From contig OX467087.1 of assembly GCA_950106755.1 (NCBI GenBank), positions 19,534,047 through 19,598,046 of the forward strand: DNA of 64,000 bases, in the 5' to 3' direction. Each line of letters begins with the position of its first letter. The stretch's first letter is position 1. The notes under the pieces are model-generated. The model worked only from the letters and a program-made list of their open reading frames with translations. It was not told the DNA's origin and searched no databases. Source of the DNA: Climacium dendroides (lineage: Eukaryota > Streptophyta > Bryopsida > Hypnales > Climaciaceae). Positions 33,307 through 44,830 of this stretch are shown here, piece after piece. The translations under genes and the position numbers were made by a program.

Positions 33307-36279
33307 TCACAAGCTTAGATCCACTACATCAGCTAAACTGTCTTTGATACAAATTGGTCTAAAGTCCACAACCCGCCCATCAGGACCAGTGCCGAAGCCA
33401 AACCTCCCACTAGCATACTGCCACACCCGGCTGAGGGTCACGTCCTCGACCCCACCCACATTATAGTTCAACCCCAGTTGTTGAACTTCGACAGTGACCC
33501 AAAGCATTTCTACGACCTCCTCGTTCCAAGCCTCGATGGGGAAGCCCGGGTCGCCTTGGAACGATGGGAGTATGTGTTGCCTGAGCTCAAAGAGTTGCTG
33601 TTCAGTGTCAGGCAAAGGGGCGGACATGCCATGACCGACTTTAGCAGTCCAACACACGGAGCCACTACGCGTCATCCCCAACGAGTCGCCCACTTTTCGA
33701 CAGATGATGCCGCCCCGGTCATCGTAAGAGAGGGCGACGAAATCCAGTCCAGTCGAGTGGCTGATGCCCTGCAACACCAGCAACAGTATTATCAGTGTCT
33801 TTCAACGATGATAACTTCCAAATCCTAAGTGTCCCAAATCCCCAATATTAGCCACATTTTTCCTTGGCTTTCAGAATCTCTAACTTAGTGCAATGAAATG
33901 CGTCAAACTCAAGAGTCTCAAGATCGACATTGTATCACTCACTGACTACTGTGACAATGACAGTTCCTGAAAGAGTGTGGAATCACACATAAAATTTAGA
34001 ATAGAAACGAAAATCCTTAGTACCCTCCTCTGAAGCATCAACAAAATGAAGTTCCTGGAGTATCATGAAAAGCGTACCTTCCAAAGGCCCTGAAGTGGCT
34101 GCTCTCTCGTCGGACAGAAGTGAGGAATCTTTACAAAATGCTCAGATTCATAACGATGCCTGCCTTGAGTTAAAGCACGATCCCTATCTCTTCTCCTCTG
34201 CTTACGAGCAGCGCGCTCACCACCAGGACTCGTGACTTTCTTAGCCAGATAGTGGTACATCTCATACGGGAAACTGCCGGGAGGGCTTTTCCCCGCGTCT
34301 GAACCACCTCCGGAGCTGGCTGGACTATGGCGTCCGGGGCTTCCTCCAGCTGGACACAAATTCTCACTCGATCCAAAGGACGCCAAAGCTGCTGCCTCGA
34401 CCAGAGTTTTCCTGCCTGAAAACGGATACCCGCTGAAGATAGCCTGCTGATACTCTTCAAAGACAACGTGTTCACTTCCTACGAAGTGGAGGTCCACGAC
34501 AACCAGGCCAGCAGGAGTAGGGTCCTCCAGAGTCCAATCTGGCCCTAATGCTTCAAAGGGACTCACTCTTCCTGTCACAAAGAGGGCCAGCCTTATTTGT
34601 CATCACGTGGGACGCAGTCTGCGCTGCAGAATGTCTACTTGGCGGCACTCCACATCTGTAATCTTACAAGTTCCTTAAATCAGCTCTTTTAGCGTTGAAA
34701 CTGGTCAAATCAAAACGAAATAAGTTGAGGGTATAGAGAGGAAGTGACGAAGCCTACCTTGTGAAGTACTTGCAGCCTTCCTTGCTGGAGGGACAGGGAT
34801 CTGCAAAGGCCGCGATAAAGGGGACCCATTCACTCCATTTCTAATACTCTCATCATCGTGAAGCCCTGGAGCAAGTAGTGCCCAATCGGGATCTAGAAGG
34901 CAAACCGGCATTTCCTTGTGCGACACGCCAATCCAACCAATTTCTATGAAGGGTACTTTGCGCACTTTGTAGGAGCCTAGTCGTGCAGGTATAACTCGAT
35001 AACCCACAAGTTTGAACGAATGCCATTCAAATGCTACAAGGGAGCCATGGCACCCGTTGCCAACTCCCCTCCAAAATCCCACCAAGTTTTCGAAATGGGA
35101 CAGAACCTTGTAAACAGTCTTGTATGATACACGCCCGCAACCCCACCAGTCACGGACATTCGTGAATCTCCCGAATTGGCGTTCACACATTGGATACCAC
35201 ACCTACAAATAAGGTACACACTAAAACCGTTAAAGGGTCTGATCCCGTCTCCTATTGACTGACACCTGTTACCATCAGCAACTCATCTACTCATACATTA
35301 GCAAGTGGTGTAAACATGACTTGGCTAAATGTCTATGGCCACTGATCTTGAACAGAAGTGGGGTGGTCTATTGTCACAAATAGTCGTCTACAACCTCCCA
35401 ATTTAGAAATTGTACAAGGAATTTCAAACAGAATGATAAGAAATTCGATCTCCAAATACTTGGCTCTTATACCCAAAGATCTCTCCGAAGCTCTACATTT
35501 GTCGCCCAAAAGTTCCACTCTTACAAACATAAAAATGCTTAAAGTGACGCAAATAGAATCCTCAACCTCACTACCTGAGTAACAACGAAGTACCCATGGT
35601 TATACTAGGCATGAAAACCGATGAACTTCTCTCAAGAAATGCTTCAGTCCTCCAACCTTATCTAACCCTAAAACTTAAAAGTACAGCTACCAGTACCACA
35701 TGTCTCAAAACACTAAAGAAATAATCCATAGCAATGTGTATGCATTTTCTATGAGGATTTAATACATTCACCATCCGTAAGCGTGTCCTAGATCCTTACA
35801 TTCATATTGACGTAAATTCAAATAGCTCAAGTAACATGCAATATTCAAGTCCATTTCAGGTGCCTCGAATCACATTGCATCCGACGACGCTTCTCCCAAC
35901 AGTCTAATCCCAAAAGTAGGATTTCCACCACAAACCTACTTGCACGCGACTGTTCGTTTCCCAACACCCCTAATTAGGGTTTCTTGACCATTACCGACAC
36001 ACCAAAGAAAAATTCACAAACGAAAAGAGAAACCACAACCCTACCGCCCACCTTGTCCTCGTCCCGGCAAAGACCGCGCAAGCGCCGGCTGACGCGACTA
36101 CACTCATCAATATCCCGAGGCGAGAGGAAGGACAAAACGCAGACCAGCGCATCGTCCCCGAGATCATAAATTTTTCTCGGCCCTTCCTTTTTCCCTTCCT
36201 CATCGTCGTCTTCGTCGTCTCCGAGGGCACACACCCTCCCAAGGCGCCTTCCCAGGGCATGGTCACCTCCCCCTTCCAT
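33307..36279 (-). CDS. F-box protein, plant At5g39450/At3g12350-like type
   Basis: Four exons, 36279-36052, 35202-34758, 34571-34078 and 33768-33307, with consistent phases encode 542 residues. Residues about 37-76 form an F-box (IYDLGDDALVCVLSFLSPRDIDECSRVSRRL), which in SCF ubiquitin ligases binds SKP1. The rest is the long plant-specific region: VWYPMCERQFGRFTNVRDWW, YKVLSHFENLVGFWRGVG, a central disordered Ser/Gly-rich part with a basic cluster (RAARKQRRRDRD), and a C-terminal globular part ending WQYASGRFGFGTGPDGRVVD. The order resembles the Arabidopsis proteins named, recalled from memory. It would select substrates for ubiquitination; the substrate is unknown. Start chosen as the first ATG in frame; an acidic run (DDEDDDEEGKK) precedes the F-box. 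Confidence 0.9.
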
Positions 36280-36770
36280 GACGAAGTACGCTCCACCTAT
36301 TTGCACAATGATAGAGAAGCTCTGGCACTGTCCTGCAATCCGAAACTCAGCAACAAATCATGCACCAAATCGAAGAGCTTCACGAGGGGATTCAGAAAGT
36401 GCATGCACTTAATAACACATAGAATTTTCTTAGAATTCACGTTCAATGGTTGCAAATCGAAGTTCCATAGCCAAGGCCAACTGACGCACAATCGCTGCAG
36501 CGTTAGCTTGCAACAAGACGTGAAACCCAAGAGGTTCATCTTCCTTGGACGTTCAAAGACCGGCAGCAGCGGGTATGCGATCCAGGTATAAAGTCCGGGT
36601 ATGGGAATCAACGTGCTCAACTTTATCCCACCCCCATAACCATAAATCGCATATAAAGAGCTGAAACTGAATTTTTGGAGAGGTTAAGCTTCTTATATTT
36701 TTCAGTAAATTTTCCTTGAAAGACAAGTGGAATTGGCATCTAACCGAAGTTGTTTCGTGTTTTTGTGGAA
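36280..36770. other. F-box gene leader and flank, with host-repeat segment
   Basis: 36280-36400 is similar to the NSRP1 leader (see findings). From about 36655 the sequence matches 44315-44430: 'ctgaaactgaattttt', 'ttcagtaaattttcctt', 'gacaagtggaattggcatct'. The match stops abruptly at 36770, where another repeat begins. Confidence 0.6.
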
Positions 36771-37242
36771 TTCATCCATTAACCCCATTAAGGATGTAGA
36801 ACTAGCTAGCATATGTTGTCCATATATTGAATTTATTTGATTCTCTCCAAACACTCAAAAATTCCCCCCAAAATCTCAGTTGGCTAGTAGTTTGTTTGTG
36901 AACTTGAATGGGATTCATGTACTACTCAATTTCCTCATTTGTATACAACGTGGGAGAATGTACAGAAAACAACAACATTCTTAAGGAATTAAGATAGACT
37001 AATTGTTTTGTTTTGTTTTGTTTTGGGTTTTACAATGAGATCTTTTAGATCATTCATCCCCTAGTTGCATTTTTGGTACCACCAAAAAGCCCTCAGTGAA
37101 GAGGGGTGCTTATGCTTTGTTTTGTGGAATTTGGACACATGATGCAAAAGTTATGGATTTTTGAGTTATTTTTATTTTAAATAATTAAAAATTATTTTCA
37201 CTTTTCTATAGACTCTAGCAACAACAGTACAAGGCATACTAG
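36771..37242 (+). mobile_element. Insertion containing dispersed repeat family copy 2 (ends CTAG)
   Basis: The sequence interrupts a host repeat that is continuous at 44.3-44.5 kb: the host match ends at 'gtggaa' (36770) and resumes at 'ttagttaagaaattttgaag' (37243). The family-specific part begins near 36985 with TTAAGATAG and a GTTTTG run. It contains TTTTTGGTACCACC, AGCCCTCAGTGAAGAGGGG and TTTGTTTTGTGGAATTTG, and ends GGCATACTAG. The first 215 bp may be a separate insertion. There is no coding capacity. Confidence 0.65.
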
Positions 37243-37310
37243 TTAGTTAAGAAATTTTGAAGTTGAAATGGCATATGGCTCTAAAATCGCCCACTTCCTA
37301 AAATGTACAC

Positions 37311-37727
37311 CTTAAGTTAGGTTATTTGTGTTGTTTGATATGCTCAAATCTAACAAACCATGAGGCATCTGGCAACATTTTTAGTACCGCTCAAAAGCTC
37401 TTGGCAAGGAAGGTTGCACAAACTTTGTTTTGTGGCGTTTGAATCTACGGTGTGAATGTTATAGCATTTCAAAGTTTTTATGAATTCAAAAATAGAAATA
37501 AATGATCTTTTATTTTGGAAAATCACAGCATCCACATGGCATGTCCAAAGTTCACAAAACAAAGCCCTTGCACTCCTTCATGCATAAAGCTTTCTATTTG
37601 TATCAAGAATGCAAACTCCCACACTATAGTGTGAAATATATTTAATTTCAAAGTTTTTATAAATTAAAAAGTTAGAAAATAATTTTTACTTCTATTTTGG
37701 TTGTAGCAATAGTACAGGGCATACGAG
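37311..37727 (+). mobile_element. Dispersed repeat family copy 3, internally inverted
   Basis: The copy starts CTTAAGTTAGG and ends GGGCATACGAG. The flanks TGTACAC (37304-37310) and TGTGCAT (37728-37734) look like a 7-bp target duplication differing by two transitions. The left part has the family core in forward orientation (TTTTTAGTACCGCTC, TTTGTTTTGTGGCGTTTG). A middle part around 37548-37600 is the same core inverted (TCACAAAACAAAG), followed by the normal 3' end. It therefore looks like a rearranged or nested head-to-head copy. Confidence 0.65.
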
Positions 37728-37734
37728 TGTGCAT

Positions 37735-39082
37735 TGCTTGTACATTGTTGATGGCTATGAAAAAGTAACATGTATAGATAATGTACATTTGAAGAGGTGG
37801 GCACTTCTAGAGCCTATGCACTTTAGAACCTCCTATCTTAATGAATGTATCAAATTCTACCCTAAACGCAATACCAATGTTTGACCCGAAAAGCGTTGCG
37901 AAAATCTAAACATTGATTATGCAAAATATACACTGTCAAAACATGAGGGTCTATGAGATCTTAGTGTTGGATTTTGATACATTCCTTTGAGATAGGGCTT
38001 TTAAAATTTGTTCTTTACTCATATGGTGTTCAAATAAATAATGCATGCTAAAGTGCATTGAGATCTTGTTTTAGTTGCTTCAATGAAAATAATTTATATT
38101 TAATAATAATAAATATTTTCAATTGTGATTGGTAACAATTATTGATATTTATACCTAATTTCTATAATTCCTTTGAACTTAGACATTTATATTTAAAATG
38201 ATGAATAAAATGCTTCAGCAAATATTTATGGTATAAATATTCTCTCATGCATCTAAAAATAAATTTGGATTCTTTAAAAGATTATATTTTTTAATAACAA
38301 AACTAATGGAATTTATATGAATAATATATTTACACAAAGATATAAAGCAAAAATATGCAAAAATGCAAAAGGACTAGCGCATTATAATATTAAATAATAT
38401 TTACAAGTTTTTAATTTGCACATTTTTTCTCAAATCTTTGTATATATATATTAATTTTATCAAATTCATCATAAAGGAAGGTTGTCTTTTGAAGATTCAA
38501 ATATCACTTCGAATGGAAGAGAAGTTATTTTGACAAATCACCATTCAATAGCACTCTATTCATTATTTAGAATATCAGTTGGGTTTCAAAATAATATTGG
38601 ATACACAATGGGTATCAATTTTGGATGGTGGATTAGATTTTAAAATTTTGGTATTGAAATCAAAAGCTATAAAATGAAGGGCAAATCAACACATCTCTAC
38701 CAATTATTTTTCTATAAACAATATTTAGTGGGTATTTAAAATAGAAATAATTTGTTAGATTTTTTTCCATACAAAATAATAAAATCCTAAAATGATTTTT
38801 TAAAAACGATATTTGTTACTTGAATTATTTCTATTATTAGAACTGAAATAAAAACTCAAGAAAGTTGTGCAAGTTCAACCCTTAAAGAACTTGAATTTTT
38901 TTTTCTTATCAAAAAACATTGAAAATTGCCATTTCTATTGCAAGCTACCATTTTTTTTTAAACTATTGATTTTTTGCATATCTTAATATAAGATCTTGCA
39001 CTTTACTAGCATTAGAATGTGTAGAAGAAATTTAAGAAACTTTGACCACGTTGATTGCAAGATATCTACCTTTAACCCTTAA
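37735..39082. other. AT-rich intergenic DNA
   Basis: 37728-37830 continues the host repeat also present at 44.51-44.60 kb. The remainder to 39.08 kb shows no gene and no clear repeat. Confidence 0.5.
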
Positions 39083-39313
39083 CCCCTGAGCGCCCCAGCG
39101 CCCCAAATGTGGCCTCCTACTATGAGACATTTGACCATTATAATGTCCTAGGTTGTATGGTGAAAACTTCCACAAATTTCTCCAAAGATGCCCTCCCTCC
39201 CTTTCTTGCAATCTAAACAGTCATGTCTCTTGGATCTTATTTTTTAATCGGTGGGGTCTACTTGAGTGGCAATTTGTAGCTTGCTTTTGGAATTCGTGTT
39301 GGGCGCTCAGGGG
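39083..39313. mobile_element. TTAA-flanked miniature element (231 bp)
   Basis: A perfect 13-bp terminal inverted repeat, CCCCTGAGCGCCC at the left and GGGCGCTCAGGGG at the right, is flanked on both sides by TTAA (39079-39082, 39314-39317). TTAA duplication with termini beginning CCC is the hallmark of piggyBac-type insertion. The element is non-coding, so this would be a non-autonomous piggyBac-like MITE. Other candidates with related ends are at 50.03 and 55.45 kb. Confidence 0.78.
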
Positions 39314-39317
39314 TTAA

Positions 39318-39717
39318 AGGATGACAAGATGACTTTGGAAATCATCAGTTTTCATGACTATGTGAAGCATTGGTTTAAAAAATTATAAAAGCACTCACTG
39401 CAAGATAAACTATTGTAGAAGACCTCCCCTTTTCTTGCAAAATTCCAAGGACAAATAGTTGCACTTCTGTCCTACATAGAAAGATTCTCTTTCATCCATT
39501 GGATACAAAACATCCACCTTGACATTGAAGGGTTAAAGTGAAGAAACAAATTTTTTTGCACTATCTATAACTAGATTTTTTTGACTTTGAAGATTTTTAA
39601 CTTAAATATTTTGCACTATATATTTTGAATTTAAATGTTTAATGTCAAAGAATTGAGTATAGAGTCTAGAATTTTTTTTTAAATCACTTAATTTCACTCC
39701 TTGAATAATTGTTACAT
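39318..39717. other. Intergenic DNA
   Basis: No gene is seen. The right end (from about 39.65 kb) begins a segment related to 31.0-31.3 kb, within which the 72-bp array lies. Confidence 0.45.
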
Positions 39718-40148
39718 GGAAGTAGGTATAAGATAGAAAAATAACTAAATTGTTAATAGTTCTAAGATGGAATTGAAACTCATTAATTGGAAGTAGGTAT
39801 AAGATAGAAAAAATAACTAAATTGTTAATAGTTCTAAGATGGAATTGAAACTCATTAATTGGAAGTAGGTATAAGATAGAAAAAATAACTAAATTGTTAA
39901 TAGTTCTAAGATGGAATTGAAACTCATTAATTGGAAGTAGGTATAAGATAGAAAAAATAACTAAATTGTTAATAGTTCTAAGATGGAATTGAAACTCATT
40001 AATTGGAAGTAGGTATAAGATAGAAAAAATAACTAAATTGTTAATAGTTCTAAGATGGAATTGAAACTCATTAATTGGAAGTAGGTATAAGATAGAAAAA
40101 ATAATTAAATTGTTAATAGTTCTAAGATGGAATTGAAACTCATTAATT
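39718..40148. repeat. 72-bp minisatellite, six units
   Basis: Six head-to-tail units start at 39718, 39789, 39861, 39933, 40005 and 40077, each beginning ggaagtaggtataagatag and ending attgaaactcattaatt. Units are almost identical; the first lacks one A (71 bp), and the last has one further substitution (taatta for taacta). The array is recent by its homogeneity. Confidence 0.97.
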
Positions 40149-41215
40149 GCAACAATGAGATTGCTCTCCTATAAGCAAAGAAAACCATGAGGAACAAAGA
40201 AAACCATGAGGAACTGGATTTTTTTTAAGTTGTGAAAATTGAATGCAAAAATCCTATGTGTTATTTTTTTTAAAAGATGCTTGGATTGCTCAAAAATTAA
40301 ACAAGATTCTCTATAACTTTTTCATTTCTACTCCAAATGCAATGAATCAAACCTTTCTATGTAGAGAAATGTATTTTTTATTGAGAAAAAAAAAAATTCT
40401 ATTTCGGGTTTCTTCGGGTTTCTGTGATTTTTTTGTGCTAACCACCGAACACACAAACACACAAACACACAAACATACTGGATGGATAGATTGTGGAAAA
40501 AGAACACGGCATGGAGCCACGGAGCCCATGCATTTGCGAGAAGAATTGGGCATGGGAAAAATATAACTTAGTAAACTGGCATCAAATGCTTTCATAAAAC
40601 AATTCATTGTATGCAATATACAAGGAAGTGGCCGGAACAACTACAGAATGGTGTCCTGAGAGCCTTCACCTCAAACCTTACCTTCGCCTTTTCTAGTCAT
40701 ACCTTGGCAAACAAGCACAAAAACAGAAACAGGGACATGCCCTATCAAGACTACTAGACAATAGACTGCTGACTAGGGAAACCTGTTCGGATCAGAACGC
40801 CCAACACAGATGGCCTAAGATACAGTTGTTGCCGCTTTCTTGCCTGCACACTGATTGCAAACATTGTATATCAGTGAGACTTCCAGAATAATTCCCTTGA
40901 GTGAATCTGGGTCAGTAGACAAATGGAAAACTTGTGTAGACAAATGGGAAGGTGAACATGTGTTCACCTTGTCAGTGGCTATAGAAGCTCAACAGAATCT
41001 CCAAGGAACTAACCCCAAAAGACCGAAGATTACGCAAAGAGTAAGGAGAAATCTGTGTCAAACTAAAACCGACCGTAACACTGAATGATAGAAAACAGAA
41101 GAACGTGGGGACACAGAAAACGTATTTCCAAGGTAGCAAGTTTCAACACTTGTGCAACATTTAGGATCACACAGAAGAATACAACCAACTGAATACCTGA
41201 CTATTGGAGACGAAT
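40149..41215. other. Intergenic DNA and 3' flank of the uricase gene
   Basis: 40215-40370 is related to 31.26-31.39 kb. A short (ACACAA)n array lies at about 40450-40475. From about 40.65 kb the base composition becomes more balanced, consistent with a uricase 3' untranslated region. No other gene is supported. Confidence 0.5.
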
Positions 41216-43683
41216 TTATAACTTTGACGGAGGATTGAAGTCTTTCCTGCTGAGCCGGGCCTCAATCGAACCGTGGGGTTCGTCAGTGGGTAGAAAGACA
41301 TCATTCTCAAACTGCACAAGGAAGATAACCAATAGTCACGCCACCACTAGTAGCACATAAATTATCAGCATAAGTTATATCACAGTAGGATCTTCAAGTC
41401 CCCCTAATCAGTCCCTCTCCACAGGATTTTGTTGTAGGCACTCCCAAGGTTCCAAACCTACTTACAATCTTAATGAGGTGGCAACACAACGCTATCTATG
41501 CAGGTGTATTCCTCAAAAACACCATGCCAACATAGAAACATAGCCACTAATTGAGAGTTGCTACGTAACACTAATTTGGAAACCAGGTGAAAAATTTCAC
41601 AACCACTGTAAGAAAGGCTTCTGCAATGAAGCAGGATTCCCAGATTACCTTGACGCCCACAGTAGGTAAGTTGACAGGCAGGAAGTGAACGTTTGGCAGG
41701 CTCAAATGCACAGATTCAATCTCTGGAAACCTGCAATCAGATTCTTGTCAGTGATGGACATACATGTTTACTGACATGAGCACACACGAGAATACTCCTC
41801 ACCTATGCAGAGGTTATACGTGATCTGCATCAACTCCAATTCAACAGCAGACTTTCTAAACTCTTATTAAGATAGTAAGAATTCAAGTACCTCGTAAGTA
41901 CATTCTTCTCCATTTGGAAAAGTGTGAACTGCACGGAGGGACTGAACACACCAGTGTGGGCAGGACCGTAAAAAGTTTCCAGAAGTACTGTTTTCACTCC
42001 CTCCCAATGCTTCTGAAAGTTCGCTGGCTTGCTAGAATAGCTCCAATTAGCGTTGATGACTGTGGCTAGCATCCGCTCTTTAGTATCCGGCAACACGGTG
42101 TACTTGTCGCGAACAAAGTTATCGAATCCCGACTGCAAGAGGTTCCAAGTTACGTATATAAGTATGTGCCAGGGAAAGAGGACCTGTGTGAAGAATTCAA
42201 TTATAATGAGGATTCATTAAGACAAAAACAACTGTACAGTTATCTCTTTCAATAGATTTTCCATGGAAGTACCTGAGTTGTCTTAAGCACGGTAAAATCG
42301 GAGAGTCCAGAAGTTACTTTCGCACGTCCGGCACTATCGACAATCACTTCCACAACGTGCTTTCCAGTGCCGAGCTTGAAACCTATAATCACGACAGCAC
42401 GTTATGTTCGAGCACTCTCACACACTGCTACATCCACTGAGCATGAATTTTGGAGATGGCGACAAATGCAGAGGACAGCAAAAGAACATAAACCAACCAG
42501 AGTAAAGTAGACTGGAAAACTTGAAGGGTACCCTCAATACAACTTCCTAAAGAATGTTCAGTAGTGTTCTCACTTCTCTTGTTGATTTCATAGCATTACC
42601 ATGATTGTGCTCAACGCCAGCCACGGATACTCGCTCCCATTGCTTCTCAATTATTGAAACTTTAGAGCCTGTGACAATCTGTTCAAAAGAAATTAAAAAG
42701 TTTCAATATGGAACCCGAATTGAACGTGCCGGGTACAACTGTGAACAACTTTTCAATCCCACTACAGAGTGAGCCGGTAGCTTTCAAATCAATGGCACAT
42801 CAAACTTTATATTCTAAGGTGGTTAAAACCACGCACAATTCTCCACTGCAGACTCAAACTGGGAAAAAAAAAAAAAAATCCCCGAAAGGAATCCAGATTC
42901 TATTTCGTGAACAGTTCCAAATCAGATCCTCGAGCATGTTCTGAGAAAAAGAAACAATTGTTACACTGCAGAAGAAAAACCAAGGAAAACATCATACGGC
43001 AGTGAATTGTCATTACCTTGGGATATGTGCGGACGAAGTGCTGACCCACAAAAATTGCAAAATCTTCTGCTGAAAGTTCGTCCTTGCATTCCTTAGCCAG
43101 GGCATACACCTGCACACAACTAAGACTTGTAAACACCCTCCACCAAACAGAGCACTGCATGTAAAATCAAACCTATACCACGTACAAACCACGGCGCAGG
43201 GATCCGGCAGAATAAAATAATGGACAGTTGACCAAACAGATTAAAAATAAGAACAGAACCATTTGAATCTTGAAACTACAGAACAATAAAAAGAGACAAA
43301 ACCCGAAGTGGCTATGTCCAAAACAGGTCAATTACAAAAACTGAAGGATAGTCACCGATGGGGTTCATATCTCCCCAACGCTACTGCGGACTTGCTGCAA
43401 ATTTCAATCAGCAAGCACAAGCAGCAGCCTCCATCCCACAAACTAAATTTCGGGAGATCTTTTCCCAGATTTCCAACAACAAACGCACCGTATTCTTGAT
43501 GGAGTCCGTGGCGACAATTTTGGAGTTGTCCCCGTCAGTGAAGGCTGGCAACACATGGGAGGTGATCGAAATGGAGACGCTCCACTCCACAAACCGGTGC
43601 TGCTGCCCCACGGCGCCTCGCCACAGTCGCGCTACTCGTACTTTGGCTTTCCCATGCTGGTGCTGCAGATTGAGCCCCTCCAT
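41216..43683 (-). CDS. Peroxisomal uricase (urate oxidase, EC 1.7.3.3)
   Basis: Seven exons, 43683-43489, 43109-43017, 42678-42600, 42382-42273, 42132-41891, 41730-41649 and 41311-41216, join without phase conflict to 298 residues, the usual plant length. Uricase oxidises urate to 5-hydroxyisourate in purine breakdown. Visible family landmarks: HGKAKVRV with the active-site lysine (K12), GDNSKIVATDSIKNT with the catalytic threonine (T59), the signature VLKTTQSGFDNFVRDKYTVL, GPAHTGVFSPSVQ with the urate-binding glutamine (Q227), PNVHFLPVN, and TDEPHGSIEARLSR. The last three residues are SKL, a canonical peroxisomal targeting signal. Start chosen as the ATG directly before GLNLQHQHGKAKVRV; longer in-frame starts are not ATG. 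All known key residues seem present, so the gene should be functional. Confidence 0.96.
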
Positions 43684-44622
43684 CGCTGCAACTTCCCCTC
43701 CACACAGCAACCAAACACTCCACTAATAACTTCACTTGCTCCAAGTACAGGCTCGCTCTCGTACTGCTGAAGAATCTCGGCGCACACTCCCAGACTGACA
43801 AAGATAGGAATGGGACAATTGTGGCAATGAGATGGGTTTTGGGGGTTGGAATCGAATGTCAAATATATATGGGGATCTGCATGGGCGAAGAGTGACGGTG
43901 GAAGAGGGATGATGAGTCACGAAGTATCTCTCAAGTTGAGCTTACGGGAAAGACAGAGCCAGGCTGCAGCGCCTCTGGGCTTGTGATGCGAGGAACGGGG
44001 ATTCGCTGCGATGCTGGCTTTTGCGGAGGTTCCTGCGCAAAGCCGCGCAACCCTGCCGTGCAGATTCTCGTAAGAATCGCGCCCTGCCCTGCGGTGGGAA
44101 TAGGGTCCCACTCGCTCGCTTGCTCGCTCGTTTTGTTTGCGGGTTGTCGATCCTCACAGCGAAGTGAGCGAACTGGCAATGATGCGGCGGAGTGGTTTGG
44201 ATACCCCTGAAGTTGTGGAGCCCAAATGAGAATGAGGCATGTGCCGATAGTTGGAGGGGCCAGTTGGGGGCCCATTGTTATTATATACAAGGTAACAGGT
44301 CCATAAATCGCCCACCTAAGAGTTTCTGAAACTGAATTTTGGGGGGAGGCGAAGCTTCTTGAAATATTTTTCAGTAAATTTTCCTTAAAAGACAAGTGGA
44401 ATTGGCATCTAACCCAAGTCGTTTCAGATTTTTTGGAGCTTTATGGAATTAGTTATGAAATTTTGAAGTTGAAATGGCATAGGGTTCTAAAATCGCCCAC
44501 CTCCTCAAATGTGCACTGTTTGTTCATTGCTAAAGGCTTAAAAAAAAAGCAACATGTACATAGAGTGTACAATAGAGGAAGTAGGTGATTTTAGAGCTTG
44601 TTACCTTATCTCTATATAACTA
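43684..44622. other. Uricase promoter region and host repeat
   Basis: 43.69-44.28 kb is relatively GC-rich and includes a (GCTC)-rich run near 44110-44132; the many overlapping open frames reflect composition only. 44.31-44.60 kb is the uninterrupted copy of the repeat that is split by insertions at 36.66-37.83 kb; a third partial copy is at about 47.89-48.01 kb. Confidence 0.55.
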
Positions 44623-44830
44623 CTAGTGTGCCTCGTGCTGCTACCTCAACCAAAATAAAAGGCACAACTGAAATAAAGTAAAAGTAATCTTTTAATTTGT
44701 AAAAACTTCGAAAATCCATAACTTTCATGCTATAGGTCCAAACTCCAAATGTCACAAACAAAGGCCATACATCCTTCCTTGCAAAGGACTCTCTCTAATG
44801 GTATCTAGAACATGATTGGGGACATGTTGG
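44623..44830 (-). mobile_element. Dispersed repeat family copy 4 (minus strand, 5'-truncated)
   Basis: Read on the minus strand, it ends GAGGCACACTAG at 44623 and contains GATACCATTAGAGAG, GGCCTTTGTTTGTGACATTTG and AAGTTATGGATTTTCGAAG, matching the other family copies. The GTTTTG-rich start is not visible, so the copy is probably truncated. The right boundary is approximate. Confidence 0.6.

Noticed and set aside
39718..40148. CRISPR-like regular repeat array
   Set aside because: Units are contiguous 72-bp tandem copies with no unique spacers, in a eukaryotic genome.
43931..44395. Cluster of overlapping open frames upstream of uricase
   Set aside because: Frames overlap on both strands in a GC-rich promoter; none has a motif, and the longest runs into a repeat.
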